From positions 1-27,844 of IMG/VR virus record IMGVR_UViG_3300010400_000046: a stretch of DNA of 27,844 nt. The stretch is one strand, 5' to 3'. The notes under the pieces are model-generated. The model was given only the letters and a program-made list of their open reading frames with translations. It was not told where the DNA came from and ran no database searches. The DNA is from a virus. The position numbers and the translations under genes were made by a program. Below are positions 1 through 6,696 of the stretch, piece after piece. Each line of letters begins with the position of its first letter. Position 1 is the first letter of the stretch.

Positions 1-1
1 G

Positions 2-154
2 AATGATGTAGTCATCAAAGACGATGGTCAAGTCGTAGAAATCCACGCCAAAAAGATCTACTCCAGCAAACCTGGCACTTACATTCGTATTCTGCCAATA
101 GACAACCAATGCAACTTACCGGTGCTCGATGCGGATATCAAAAGAAGTAATTGA
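2..154 (+). CDS. C-terminal fragment of an unknown protein (cut by window edge)
   Basis: The frame is open from base 2 to a TGA at 152-154 and gives 50 residues with a hydrophilic sequence that includes VVIKDDGQVVEIHAKKIY. The start lies outside the window. The fragment overlaps the next ORF by 26 bases, as is usual in this compact genome. I do not recognise the family. Confidence 0.45.
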   Translation, partial: NDVVIKDDGQVVEIHAKKIYSSKPGTYIRILPIDNQCNLPVLDADIKRSN

Positions 155-326
155 CGATAACGTTTTCATAGACTTCATCATGGATCCTCGTGATGTGGAT
201 GCTTTAAAAGAAAAAGCACTTGAGCCCACAATTATCAGAATGGGCGAACTTCACCTTAACTTTTGGATTCGGATGGCAACTGACCGCGAAATGTATAATG
301 ATTTTGAATGCACCGATGATGAATAA
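129..326 (+). CDS. small hypothetical phage protein
   Basis: 65 residues, acidic at the C-terminus (FECTDDE), with no signal peptide or membrane segment. It starts at an ATG inside the end of the preceding frame without a convincing Shine-Dalgarno, so translational coupling is likely. Function is not recognised. It is the last gene before a promoter-bearing gap. Confidence 0.5.
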   Translation: MRISKEVIDDNVFIDFIMDPRDVDALKEKALEPTIIRMGELHLNFWIRMATDREMYNDFECTDDE

Positions 327-372
327 ATTTAAAGGAAAAATTACTGCGATTCTTCATAAACCAAGCAAATAT

Positions 373-400
373 TTGACAAATTTTCTTAACAAATTATATT
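373..400 (+). promoter_or_regulatory. sigma70-type promoter
   Basis: TTGACA at 373-378 (perfect -35) and TATATT at 395-400 (five of six to TATAAT) are separated by 16 bases in an A+T-rich gap. It would drive the small rightward genes from 494. Seen directly; activity is inferred. Confidence 0.55.
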
Positions 401-493
401 AAAGAATTCAGTACAACTAAAACACGTCTAGGAATACAACATAAGGTTAGCTATCAGACGTACTAAGGAAAATAAGCCCTGAAAGGAGCCAAA

Positions 494-646
494 ATGGCCG
501 AACAACCTAAGAAAATTTACACAATGGAAGACAACATCAAATCGATGTACTTTCAGAATCGCGATATTTTGAAAGCTCTGGAAGAGATCAAGCAAAAGCT
601 CGGCATGACCAAACAAGACGACGATTTCGATGGATCGCAGTTCTAA
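494..646 (+). CDS. small hypothetical protein (50 aa)
   Basis: ATG at 494 follows a strong Shine-Dalgarno (AAAGGAG, 482-488) with a 5-base gap. The 50-residue product is helical and charged, with a central stretch ILKALEEIKQKLGM that could form a short coiled coil and an acidic DDDFD tail. It is the first gene after the promoter at 373-400. No family is recognised. Confidence 0.6.
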   Translation: MAEQPKKIYTMEDNIKSMYFQNRDILKALEEIKQKLGMTKQDDDFDGSQF

Positions 647-788
647 ATTAGATTGCGACTTCTTTCTCTCACTGATCCTGCTTGCAAGCCAGTCTGAAAC
701 ACCAGAACAAACTGATCTAGATAATCAGATGGAAGAGGTTCTATTCTACTACCTTTTAGATCTTTACAATATAAATTCGGCACGCTAG
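630..788 (+). CDS. small hypothetical protein (52 aa)
   Basis: The ATG at 630 lies in the end of the preceding gene (17-base overlap) and the frame runs to TAG at 786-788. The N-terminal part has a hydrophobic run (FFLSLILLAS) and the rest is acidic, ending with VLFYYLLDLYNINSAR. The overlap and the way it fills the gap before the next gene are the main support. Function unknown. Confidence 0.4.
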   Translation: MDRSSKLDCDFFLSLILLASQSETPEQTDLDNQMEEVLFYYLLDLYNINSAR

Positions 789-798
789 AATCAAATTC

Positions 799-1044
799 AT
801 GCAGCAAATTTTAACCTATACTCTTCTTTTGTCAGTCGTTCTATTTTGTGGGGGAGATAGAGGTAGCGCGCATCCAGTAGATATTCACCTTCCAACCTCA
901 TATGACTATCTGCATGAAACCGAATATGAAAGAGATAGAGCCAATAAAGAAGCTCAAAAGACTTTAGACAAAGACGATTCTTCAGAAGAAGAAATCCAAA
1001 GAGCTTTAGACCAACTTTACGGTCCAAACGGCACTCGAGCTTAA
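799..1044 (+). CDS. small secreted protein with N-terminal signal peptide
   Basis: 81 residues. Residues 1-24 look like a Sec signal peptide: a hydrophobic core (TYTLLLSVVLF), then a polar region ending Gly-Ser-Ala before HPVDIHL. The mature part is short, highly charged and helical (ERDRANKEAQKTLDKDDSSEEE). No good Shine-Dalgarno is visible; it begins 10 bases after the previous stop. Its stop shares a TTAA with the converging leftward gene. An opposite-strand frame (797-1081) exists, but this strand has the more protein-like product. Function unknown. Confidence 0.5.
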   Translation: MQQILTYTLLLSVVLFCGGDRGSAHPVDIHLPTSYDYLHETEYERDRANKEAQKTLDKDDSSEEEIQRALDQLYGPNGTRA

Positions 1045-1181
1045 ACCTCAAAGATTGGGCAAACTCTATAAGGACCAGCAAAATAATCTATTGCAAATCC
1101 TATAGCCACAAAAACTACCGCGCCCGCGATACAAATAAGCAGAATTCGAAAAAGGAATGAATTCCATATAGCCTTCAACAT
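1041..1181 (-). CDS. 46-residue single-pass membrane protein
   Basis: The ATG (1181-1179) overlaps the stop of the upstream leftward gene as TAATG, so translation is probably coupled. The product has one strong membrane segment at about residues 9-31 (LFRILLICIAGAVVFVAIGF), then a short tail ending CPIFEV. It is the last gene of the leftward cassette 1041-1806, and its stop shares TTAA with the converging gene. Function unknown; small membrane proteins of this size are often phage accessory factors. Confidence 0.5.
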   Translation of the reverse strand: MLKAIWNSFLFRILLICIAGAVVFVAIGFAIDYFAGPYRVCPIFEV

Positions 1182-1462
1182 TAAGTTCGTTCCTTTTTTT
1201 TAATCCTTCTTTCAACATTATCAACCATCCAGGAAATTTCCTCAAACGCTTGTTCCATAAATTGCTCGGTATTCATATTATACGTTTTCGCCCAGGTTAC
1301 AATATTGTTGCTAAGCAAATGGAGTGCAGCAGAAAATGCCTCATCGTGATAACCATCTTTAATATAGTTAGCCACTATATCATGAAGACCCTGAAAGCAG
1401 GAGCCCACCATTAAACTATTAAGTTGTTCGTCCTTCTTCACTCTTCCAATCCACAGATTCAT
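1181..1462 (-). CDS. hypothetical protein (93 aa)
   Basis: Soluble, mostly helical protein. The C-terminus is very basic (RRIKKKERT) and the middle carries the helix-like segments LHDIVANYIKDGYHDEAF and FMEQAFEEISWMVDNVERR. The start overlaps the upstream leftward gene by 44 bases, and the stop overlaps the next start (TAATG), which puts it in a four-gene operon. Family not recognised. Confidence 0.55.
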   Translation of the reverse strand: MNLWIGRVKKDEQLNSLMVGSCFQGLHDIVANYIKDGYHDEAFSAALHLLSNNIVTWAKTYNMNTEQFMEQAFEEISWMVDNVERRIKKKERT

Positions 1463-1622
1463 ATATTATCTCGACAGGAAGAATCGACTTGAGTAATCCC
1501 ATGGAGCTGATCCCATCTATACAAGTTCGACGAAATATCTTCAAAAGACTTTTACCTTTATCATCCACAGGATAGAAAAGAGTGCGCCCATACACCCTCT
1601 TGCACATAAACTTAAACGTCAT
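1419..1622 (-). CDS. small hypothetical protein (67 aa)
   Basis: 67-residue basic protein (VYGRTLFYPVDDKGKSLLKI) with no signal or membrane segment. The ATG at 1622 lies in the last codons of the DUF551 gene upstream (11-base overlap), with GAGG six bases before it. Family not recognised. It sits between the DUF551 gene and the 93-residue gene. Confidence 0.5.
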   Translation of the reverse strand: MTFKFMCKRVYGRTLFYPVDDKGKSLLKIFRRTCIDGISSMGLLKSILPVEIIYESVDWKSEEGRTT

Positions 1623-1806
1623 CCGGAGCCTCGGGACAATAAAACGGCATCCAATGCGTCACTTGGTTAATGTCAACGAATTGATCACCACGCCAGAAGC
1701 CAAGACGAGCGCTTGAGAACCACCCACTGTGGACTGGAACGGCAGGATAGAGCCAGCAAAACTGATCATCTTTGGGTAAATCGTCTTCAATCTTAATCCA
1801 ATTCAT
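1612..1806 (-). CDS. DUF551-family protein
   Basis: 64 residues with the features of DUF551: N-terminal MNWIKIEDDLPKDDQ, a central Trp/Phe-rich part, and the C-terminal VTHWMPF motif followed by a Pro. DUF551 proteins are small and frequent in phages and prophages; their function is not established. The start has a strong Shine-Dalgarno (AAGGGG). It is the first gene of this leftward operon. A second DUF551 gene lies at 4165-4428 on the other strand. Confidence 0.75.
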   Translation of the reverse strand: MNWIKIEDDLPKDDQFCWLYPAVPVHSGWFSSARLGFWRGDQFVDINQVTHWMPFYCPEAPDDV

Positions 1807-1918
1807 CTTGTACCCCTTAGTTCAACACTATATTGACGTACACAAGGAATTTTCCGCTAGACATAAAAATTATTTTACTGGTAAAGATTCAGAATAAAGG
1901 ATTAAAATAGACACTACT

Positions 1919-2335
1919 ATGAGCGCGCCACACGGTAATAAATACAACAACAAACTATATAACTTCCCTGAAGAATGCCAAAAAGCATATAACGAATATT
2001 GTGAATGGATTAGCCAGGGAAACTCTGCAGCTTCTTGGTGTTATGAGAGCGACTCTCTTACCATAACCTACAAAACCATAGAGAAATATATCCACGAATT
2101 TCCTCAAGACTTTCCACCTTCAAAGAAGGAAACGGCTCTAACAAAGAGCTTAGCTATATGGGAAGGAAGAGGTTTATCCATGATGCTGGGTCAAGTTGAG
2201 AAGTGCCAGCCCGCCATCTTTCAAATGTTCATGCGCAACAAATTCGGATGGGATAAGGAATCTCAATCTAATAGAGAATCCAAAGAGACACTCGTAGAGA
2301 AATTCCTCGACAAGCTGGACAAGATGGATGCGTAA
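1919..2335 (+). CDS. putative terminase small subunit
   Basis: 138 residues. The N-terminal half looks like a DNA-binding region (EECQKAYNEYCEWISQGNS, then a helix-turn-helix-like stretch around KTIEKYIHEFPQDF). The second half has the segment PAIFQMFMRNKFGWDKES, typical of phage small terminase proteins, which recognise the packaging site and recruit the large subunit. The C-terminus is a charged helix (LVEKFLDKLDKMDA). Position upstream of the large terminase and portal fits. AGGA lies 17 bases before the ATG, too far for a normal Shine-Dalgarno, so the start may be weakly or unusually initiated. Confidence 0.7.
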   Translation: MSAPHGNKYNNKLYNFPEECQKAYNEYCEWISQGNSAASWCYESDSLTITYKTIEKYIHEFPQDFPPSKKETALTKSLAIWEGRGLSMMLGQVEKCQPAIFQMFMRNKFGWDKESQSNRESKETLVEKFLDKLDKMDA

Positions 2336-2585
2336 CGTTCCGATTGATACAGATTTAGAAATAGTTATCATTGCAGCTCTTCGGTATGCTATTCCACGTG
2401 AAACCTATGCTTGTCAAACCATTGCAGACTTTATAGAGAACAACTGGAATGAGTTAACAACGCACGCACAGCATAACATCCACGAAGACATACGCGAATT
2501 TTATAGCGAAAGCTTTCTAGTTAAACATCCTTGGTCTCGCATCATTAAACTAAAAATAGATGACAAAAATTCACCCACCAATTAA
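2328..2585 (+). CDS. small conserved phage protein
   Basis: 85 residues overlapping the end of the small terminase gene by 8 bases. The segments ALRYAIPRETYACQTIADFI and IHEDIREFYSESF resemble a small protein seen in many phages and integrated elements (an 'AlRYaLgR.TY...' pattern). That resemblance is from memory and unverified. No catalytic residues or membrane segments are evident. Function unknown. Confidence 0.55.
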   Translation: MRNVPIDTDLEIVIIAALRYAIPRETYACQTIADFIENNWNELTTHAQHNIHEDIREFYSESFLVKHPWSRIIKLKIDDKNSPTN

Positions 2586-2622
2586 GTAAATAGGTAAAAC
2601 AACCTATAACTTAAGGGGTTCC

Positions 2623-2859
2623 ATGACAAAATACAAAATCTCCTTCCATTCTGGACAGGTAAGTACATTCGCAATTAATGAGTTCGAATCAAAAGAAGAA
2701 GCTAAAAGCCACTACGAGAAAATGATTCTCGATAGCACCTCTCCGTTTCTTAGTATTGGGGATGTCTTAATCGCTATCGACCGGATTACATTTGTCGTTG
2801 TCGAAGAACTGATCGAGAAAGTCGATGAGCCAGCTACCGAGGCCACAATCGAGTGCTAA
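2623..2859 (+). CDS. small hypothetical protein (78 aa)
   Basis: The ATG follows a good Shine-Dalgarno (AAGGGG). The product is a soluble alpha/beta-like chain beginning MTKYKISFHSGQVSTF and ending in an acidic tail (DEPATEATIEC). Its stop is overlapped by 7 bases by the next gene, which starts at GTG. Family not recognised. Confidence 0.55.
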   Translation: MTKYKISFHSGQVSTFAINEFESKEEAKSHYEKMILDSTSPFLSIGDVLIAIDRITFVVVEELIEKVDEPATEATIEC

Positions 2860-3119
2860 AGTTTACGGAAGAAAAGCTCGACGTTGAGGTCTATTACACA
2901 AATAGGCCTCACAATATATTCATTCCTTATAAGTCAGACGAAATGAGAAGACTAGGCGTTGGTGGTTATTATTGGAAAGACGGCAAAGATCCGATGCTCG
3001 GCGTCCTCCAAAACTGTATTGAAGCGCCATGCCACAACTGTCAATGTTACCAAAAAGAATTAGAGCTTTTAAGAAAACAATTAGGGATTGTGGAAGATTA
3101 TGTCGCAAGAGATGGCTGA
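2853..3119 (+). CDS. hypothetical protein with a Cys cluster (88 aa)
   Basis: GTG start overlapping the preceding gene by 7 bases. A cluster of four cysteines (CIEAPCHNCQC, about residues 55-65) could bind a metal and precedes a C-terminal coiled-coil-like helix (QKELELLRKQLGIVEDY). Function unknown. The stop overlaps the next gene. Confidence 0.55.
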   Translation: MLKFTEEKLDVEVYYTNRPHNIFIPYKSDEMRRLGVGGYYWKDGKDPMLGVLQNCIEAPCHNCQCYQKELELLRKQLGIVEDYVARDG

Positions 3120-3276
3120 TTACGCCGATGATATTTTAAGAGATCTTGCATTTCAGAAGGAAAGGATCTGCATTCTCAACGAGATCATCGATAGCCAAAA
3201 GAGACTGCTTGTGGCTTATGAAGATGAGATAGACCTGCTTCAGGAAGAACTTGACGAATATTTGGGGAATGAATGA
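3100..3276 (+). CDS. small coiled-coil protein (58 aa)
   Basis: I chose the ATG at 3100 (MSQEMADYADD), which has GGAAG just upstream. The frame extends to a TTG at 3088, and a later ATG at 3112 is possible. The product is almost entirely helical with leucine/isoleucine heptads (ICILNEIIDSQKRLL, EIDLLQEELDEYLG). It overlaps its neighbours at both ends (20 bases with the gene before, an ATGA with the gene after). Function unknown; perhaps a small oligomeric adaptor. Confidence 0.5.
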   Translation: MSQEMADYADDILRDLAFQKERICILNEIIDSQKRLLVAYEDEIDLLQEELDEYLGNE

Positions 3277-3440
3277 ACTTTTGGTCGTGGTTATTTAGGT
3301 TTCCTTCTGAAGAAGATGATTGGAAAAGCACTGAGCAGCTTAAGAAAGAGCTTGAAGAAATGCGCAAAGAAATAGATATTCTTCAGAAAGAGATCTGTCA
3401 CTGGAAGCACTTAGCCTTAACGTTTAAGAAGTTTCACTAA
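3273..3440 (+). CDS. small coiled-coil protein with aromatic N-terminus (55 aa)
   Basis: The ATG at 3273 overlaps the TGA of the preceding gene (ATGA), so it is probably translationally coupled; GGGG lies just upstream. The product starts MNFWSWLFRF (amphipathic, possibly membrane-touching) and continues as a coiled coil (QLKKELEEMRKEIDILQKE) with a basic end. Function unknown. Confidence 0.5.
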   Translation: MNFWSWLFRFPSEEDDWKSTEQLKKELEEMRKEIDILQKEICHWKHLALTFKKFH

Positions 3441-3525
3441 GAATTCACAGCGTCCTTTATAGCTTAACAACTACGGCAATAGTGCTGCTAATTTAGGGCG
3501 CTAATTTTAATTACAAAAGGAAAAT

Positions 3526-3960
3526 ATGGATAAGCAACAAGATACGATTGATGAACGAAGCTATAATGAAGAGGGCTATCAACTTATAACCAGCGCTCGG
3601 GTATGTCGGGAAAAATACTCTCCCTATCATCTTGAAAAAGTCTGGTATGGCGACTATGTATTCGCGCCTCAATCAATTCAATTTAATCTAGAGCCTGGAG
3701 ACCCAGTTGTGGAGGCCATTGTTGAGTTAATAAAACGAAGGGTTATGGACAGCTTTCGTGTACGGCCTACTATAGCGCAAGAGATGTCTATGGTTCGCAA
3801 GCCAATTAAGGATGACGATTGTAAGCGGATTTATGAAGGCACAATAGGCTGGAAAGCTAAGCTTATTTGGGAAGATGAAAGAGATCGCCCAGAAATTAAT
3901 CCTTTTAAAGATTGCATGATTTTTACCGCAGGGTATAATTATAAACGTCCTGAAAATTAA
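3526..3960 (+). CDS. hypothetical protein (144 aa)
   Basis: The ATG follows a good Shine-Dalgarno (AAAAGGAAAAT). The product is soluble with mixed strands and helices, including DPVVEAIVELIKRRVMDSF and the C-terminal MIFTAGYNYKRPEN. No motif I recognise, no signal peptide. It lies in the run of small genes between the two terminase subunits. Confidence 0.6.
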   Translation: MDKQQDTIDERSYNEEGYQLITSARVCREKYSPYHLEKVWYGDYVFAPQSIQFNLEPGDPVVEAIVELIKRRVMDSFRVRPTIAQEMSMVRKPIKDDDCKRIYEGTIGWKAKLIWEDERDRPEINPFKDCMIFTAGYNYKRPEN

Positions 3961-3970
3961 ATCTAAGGCA

Positions 3971-4168
3971 ATGTTACATAATTCGGCAGAATGCAGGAGC
4001 TGCCAAAGGGCTTTTCTGAAAAAGGATGGGAGCTTCAATATTTATAAAAACTTCGGCGCCGGAGCCCAAATAAGACAAAGCATTTCAAAGGTGTGCTTCA
4101 AAAGGCTCAACAAGATAGAGAAGGGCTGGCAAATAGATTATGCCCTAATGGAGGCTTTTGAAAGATGA
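3971..4168 (+). CDS. small hypothetical protein with CxxC (65 aa)
   Basis: 65-residue basic protein with an early CRSC pair and a later single Cys. AAGG lies just before the ATG. It ends in an ATGA overlap with the DUF551 gene that follows, the best evidence that it is translated. Function unknown. Confidence 0.5.
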   Translation: MLHNSAECRSCQRAFLKKDGSFNIYKNFGAGAQIRQSISKVCFKRLNKIEKGWQIDYALMEAFER

Positions 4169-4428
4169 CTGAATGGATTAGCGTTAAAGATAAGCTGCCT
4201 CAAACAGGCCAAATAGTTGTTGCGTGGCTCCAAGCGCATAATGAGCCCTGTTGTGTTAGGTTTGAAAAAGATTATATTTGGCTAGAGTTAGTCGAAGTAG
4301 ATCGCGAAGACTGCTTCCGCGTTGACCGTGTAACCCACTGGATGCCTTTACCTGAGCCTCCGAACCCCACAATATTTAGAGAGCGCGCTGGTGAATTCGA
4401 GGGTATTCCAGACGAATGCAATTTATGA
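4165..4428 (+). CDS. DUF551-family protein (second copy)
   Basis: 87 residues. It begins MTEWISVKDKLPQTGQ and has VTHWMPLPEPPNP near residues 58-70: the hallmark N-terminal WISV..LP and C-terminal THWMPLPEPP segments of DUF551. An ATGA overlap links it to the gene before, and another links it to the large terminase (TGA 4426-4428 with ATG 4425). It is longer than the copy at 1612-1806 by a C-terminal tail. Family function is not established. Confidence 0.8.
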   Translation: MTEWISVKDKLPQTGQIVVAWLQAHNEPCCVRFEKDYIWLELVEVDREDCFRVDRVTHWMPLPEPPNPTIFRERAGEFEGIPDECNL

Positions 4429-5840
4429 AGCTCTTTAGCCCAAAGCAAATCAAGTCCTATCAAGAATCAGACGCCCGGATTAACATCTGGGAAGGCGCTG
4501 TTCGTTCCGGAAAGACCTTTATTTCGCTTTGGCGGTTCATTAAAGAGCTTAAATTCGGTCCAGAGGGGGAATACGCCCTTATCTGCAAAACATACGACGC
4601 TTTCAAGCGTAATACATTTCCTCAAATGCTTTTGATGATCGGAGGGGACGCTAGACACTATTCGGGCAAAAGGGAGATGCATATTTATGGGAAAGTTGTC
4701 CATATTATTGGTGCTGATGATGAGCGCGCTGAGTCTAAAATTAGGGGTCCCACTTTTTCTGGTGCATATGTGGATGAAGCGACGATTATACCCGAATCTG
4801 TTTTTAAAATGCTTATTAGCCGTTGTGCTATGGGAGGGGCTAAGATATTTGCTACCACTAACCCGGACTCTCCTTACCACTGGTTAAAAAAAGATTTCCT
4901 AGAAAACAATGCTGATGTAAAGTCCTGGCAGTTCAAACTAGAAGACAACCCGGAGCTCACCGATGAGGAGAAGGACTATCTACGTAGACAATACAGAGGC
5001 CTTTGGTTCCAGCGTTTTATTGAAGGAAAGTGGGTTCAGGCTGAAGGAGCAATCTACGATTTTTTTGACCCCAAACTGCACGTCATTGACTATGCGCCAA
5101 ATCTTGCTAAATATTACATTGTCGGTGTTGACTATGGCACTACTAATCCTTGCGCTTTCACTTTGCTTGGCTATAACAGTGATAAGCATCCCAATATTTG
5201 GGTTGAAGATGAGTATTATTTTGACTCAAAGGTACATCAACGGCAAAAGACAGATAGCGAATACGCGGCGGACTTAGCTAAGTTCATTAAAGATAAAGCG
5301 GTTAAGGCGATCTATATCGATCCGAGCGCAGCTTCGTTTCGTGTAGAATGCCAGCGGCAGGGGATAGCTAACTTGTATGAAGCTGAGAATGAAGTGATTG
5401 ATGGCATCAGAAAAGTTGGCGATCTTCTCAATAATGGCACGCTTAAGATCTGCGCAAGATGTACGAATCTTATCAAAGAGTTCCAGTCGTATGTTTGGGA
5501 CTCAAAGAGTATTATGACGGGCGTTGACAAGCCAAAAAAAGAGAATGACCATTGCTTAATAGGGGACTCTCTAGTATGGACGCTAAATGGGAAAATTCCT
5601 ATTAAAGATTTAGTAGGTTTAGAAGGATTAGTTCAGTGTTGGGATTTTAAAAGGAACACCTTTACGTGGGCTAATTTCAAAGATGTTAAGAAGACTCGGG
5701 AGAGGCAAAAGATATTCAAGCTAACTCTTGAGAACGGCCGGTCAATTCAGGCAACAGGTGATCATAAAGTGTGGACGAAGCGTGGATACGTTGAGATACA
5801 AAATCTCTTGAATGATGATGAAGTTCTATGCTATGATTAG
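4416..5840 (+). CDS. terminase large subunit, N-terminal part, fused to split-intein IntN
   Basis: Residues 1-379 are the large terminase, the ATPase and nuclease that packages phage DNA into the prohead. Visible: Walker A at 27-34 (GAVRSGKT), Walker B VDEA with D120-E121, coupling motif TTNP at 147-150, nuclease D239 (GVDYG) and D302 (IDPS). After D378-H379 the chain turns into an intein at C380: block A CLIGDSLVWT, then block B with GRSIQATGDHKVW (T-x-x-H), ending at LNDDEVLCYD and a TAG. The third nuclease Asp and C-terminus are encoded separately at 6373-6696. The ATG at 4425 overlaps the previous TGA (ATGA) and may be the true start. Confidence 0.93.
   Translation: MQFMKLFSPKQIKSYQESDARINIWEGAVRSGKTFISLWRFIKELKFGPEGEYALICKTYDAFKRNTFPQMLLMIGGDARHYSGKREMHIYGKVVHIIGADDERAESKIRGPTFSGAYVDEATIIPESVFKMLISRCAMGGAKIFATTNPDSPYHWLKKDFLENNADVKSWQFKLEDNPELTDEEKDYLRRQYRGLWFQRFIEGKWVQAEGAIYDFFDPKLHVIDYAPNLAKYYIVGVDYGTTNPCAFTLLGYNSDKHPNIWVEDEYYFDSKVHQRQKTDSEYAADLAKFIKDKAVKAIYIDPSAASFRVECQRQGIANLYEAENEVIDGIRKVGDLLNNGTLKICARCTNLIKEFQSYVWDSKSIMTGVDKPKKENDHCLIGDSLVWTLNGKIPIKDLVGLEGLVQCWDFKRNTFTWANFKDVKKTRERQKIFKLTLENGRSIQATGDHKVWTKRGYVEIQNLLNDDEVLCYD
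5553..5837 (+). other. IntN: N-terminal half of a split intein
   Basis: 95 residues from the nucleophile Cys1 to the TAG stop. Intein block A (CLIGDS...) and block B (T-x-x-H with the catalytic His) are intact, and the fragment ends with the LNDDEVL-type strand that usually precedes the endonuclease domain or split point. Its length is typical for IntN. Together with IntC at 6373-6519 it should form a complete HINT splicing domain. Confidence 0.88.
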
Positions 5841-5843
5841 TTC

Positions 5844-6434
5844 ATGGAACATCAAATTCATTTTGGTAAAAAGTTTTATAAAGATCTGAAGACAGGCTAC
5901 TGGATTTCAACGAGCGCTAAAAAGATTAGGGCGCACGTTTGGGTTTGGGAACGCCACAATGGAAGAAGGCCCAAAGGATTTCATGTTCATCATAAAGATG
6001 AAAATAAATCCAATAACGACATTTCTAATTTAGAAATTATTGAAGCTCAAAAGCACATGGCTCTTCATATGTCCGCCCCTGAAAGAAAGCAACAATCTAG
6101 GAAACTAGCCGAGAAGATTAGACCATTAACAAAGGCCTGGCATGCCAGTGAGGATGGGAGAAGGTGGCACAAAGAACAAGGGATCGAAGGGTGGTTAAAA
6201 CGAAAGTCCTTTGTAGGCAAATGTAATCAATGCTCAATGGAGTTTTCCTCCAAAACTTACCATCAAGACTTTTGTTCTAACAAATGTAAAAGTGCTTGGA
6301 GAAGAAAACAGGGTTTTGACAATATTGAATTGATTTGTCCAGTATGTAAAATTACATTTAAAAGGAATAAATATGGAAAACAGAAAACTTGCGGAAGGAC
6401 CTGTGGGGGCTTATTCAAAAGTAAAAAGTATTGA
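5844..6434 (+). CDS. HNH homing endonuclease with two zinc ribbons, inside the split terminase
   Basis: 196 residues. Residues 10-75 form an HNH module: YKDLKTGYW, then IRAHVWVWERHNG, then H49-H50 and the NNDISNL segment ending near N62, with further His at 71 and 75. Two C4 zinc ribbons follow: C127/C130/C144/C148 and C165/C168/C183/C187. Such enzymes cut intein- or intron-less alleles and drive spread of the element. It starts 3 bases after the terminase IntN stop, in the same frame and with no clear Shine-Dalgarno, so re-initiation is likely. Its 3' end overlaps the IntC start by 62 bases in another frame. Confidence 0.9.
   Translation: MEHQIHFGKKFYKDLKTGYWISTSAKKIRAHVWVWERHNGRRPKGFHVHHKDENKSNNDISNLEIIEAQKHMALHMSAPERKQQSRKLAEKIRPLTKAWHASEDGRRWHKEQGIEGWLKRKSFVGKCNQCSMEFSSKTYHQDFCSNKCKSAWRRKQGFDNIELICPVCKITFKRNKYGKQKTCGRTCGGLFKSKKY
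6361..6366 (+). promoter_or_regulatory. ribosome binding site for the IntC-terminase fragment
   Basis: AAAGGA sits 6 bases before the ATG at 6373, inside the coding sequence for the second zinc ribbon of the HNH protein. It decides that the C-terminal terminase piece is an independently translated protein and not only a frameshift remnant. Confidence 0.7.
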
Positions 6435-6519
6435 AGAAGCCGGAGAGGACGATGTCTACTGCCTAAATGTTCCGGCGCATGGGAATTTCGTAGTTAACGA
6501 AGGAATTGTGGTTAAGAAC
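6373..6519 (+). other. IntC: C-terminal half of a split intein
   Basis: 49 residues ending Lys-Asn just before Cys+1. The last 35 (from SKVKSIEE) align by eye with standard IntC sequences; the first 14 (MENRKLAEGPVGAY) are extra and arise from the overlap with the HNH gene. The terminal Asn and the VYCLNV/NFVVNEGIVV blocks are intact. The penultimate residue is Lys where many inteins have His, a known variation. Confidence 0.87.
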
Positions 6520-6696
6520 TGCCTCGATTCCCTGCGCTATGCCATTTATACTCACATGTTTGCAAAAGATGTTAGAGGAATGTCGGCACAGGAATATGAT
6601 CGAATGAGGTCCGAGGCTTTTGGGGGCGAACCGGAACTTCCGGAGTTCTTTAGAGATCCTCGGGATTATGGCAACACTTACATACCTCTTATTTAA
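6373..6696 (+). CDS. split-intein IntC fused to C-terminal part of terminase large subunit
   Basis: 107 residues. Residues 1-49 hold IntC: SKVKSIEEAGEDDVYCLNV (block F) and FVVNEGIVVKN (block G) ending in Asn49. Residue 50 is Cys+1 of the C-extein, which begins CLDSLRYAIYTHMF, the terminal nuclease motif of large terminases (D-H-x-x-D-x-x-R-Y) with the third catalytic Asp at D52. Splicing to the N-terminal piece would give about 437 residues, a normal large terminase length. The frame differs from the upstream parts, but it has its own Shine-Dalgarno and ATG. It ends in TTAA shared with the converging gene. Confidence 0.92.
   Translation: MENRKLAEGPVGAYSKVKSIEEAGEDDVYCLNVPAHGNFVVNEGIVVKNCLDSLRYAIYTHMFAKDVRGMSAQEYDRMRSEAFGGEPELPEFFRDPRDYGNTYIPLI

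Noticed and set aside
797-1081. 94-residue leftward frame opposite the gene at 799-1044
   Set aside because: It overlaps the signal-peptide gene completely, and the small membrane gene at 1041-1181 occupies its 5' part; composition is not convincing.
5838-5840. TAG read as an amino acid because of a recoded genetic code
   Set aside because: TAG is used as the apparent stop of several other genes here (for example at 788, 10280, 13716 and 18973), so genome-wide recoding is unlikely.
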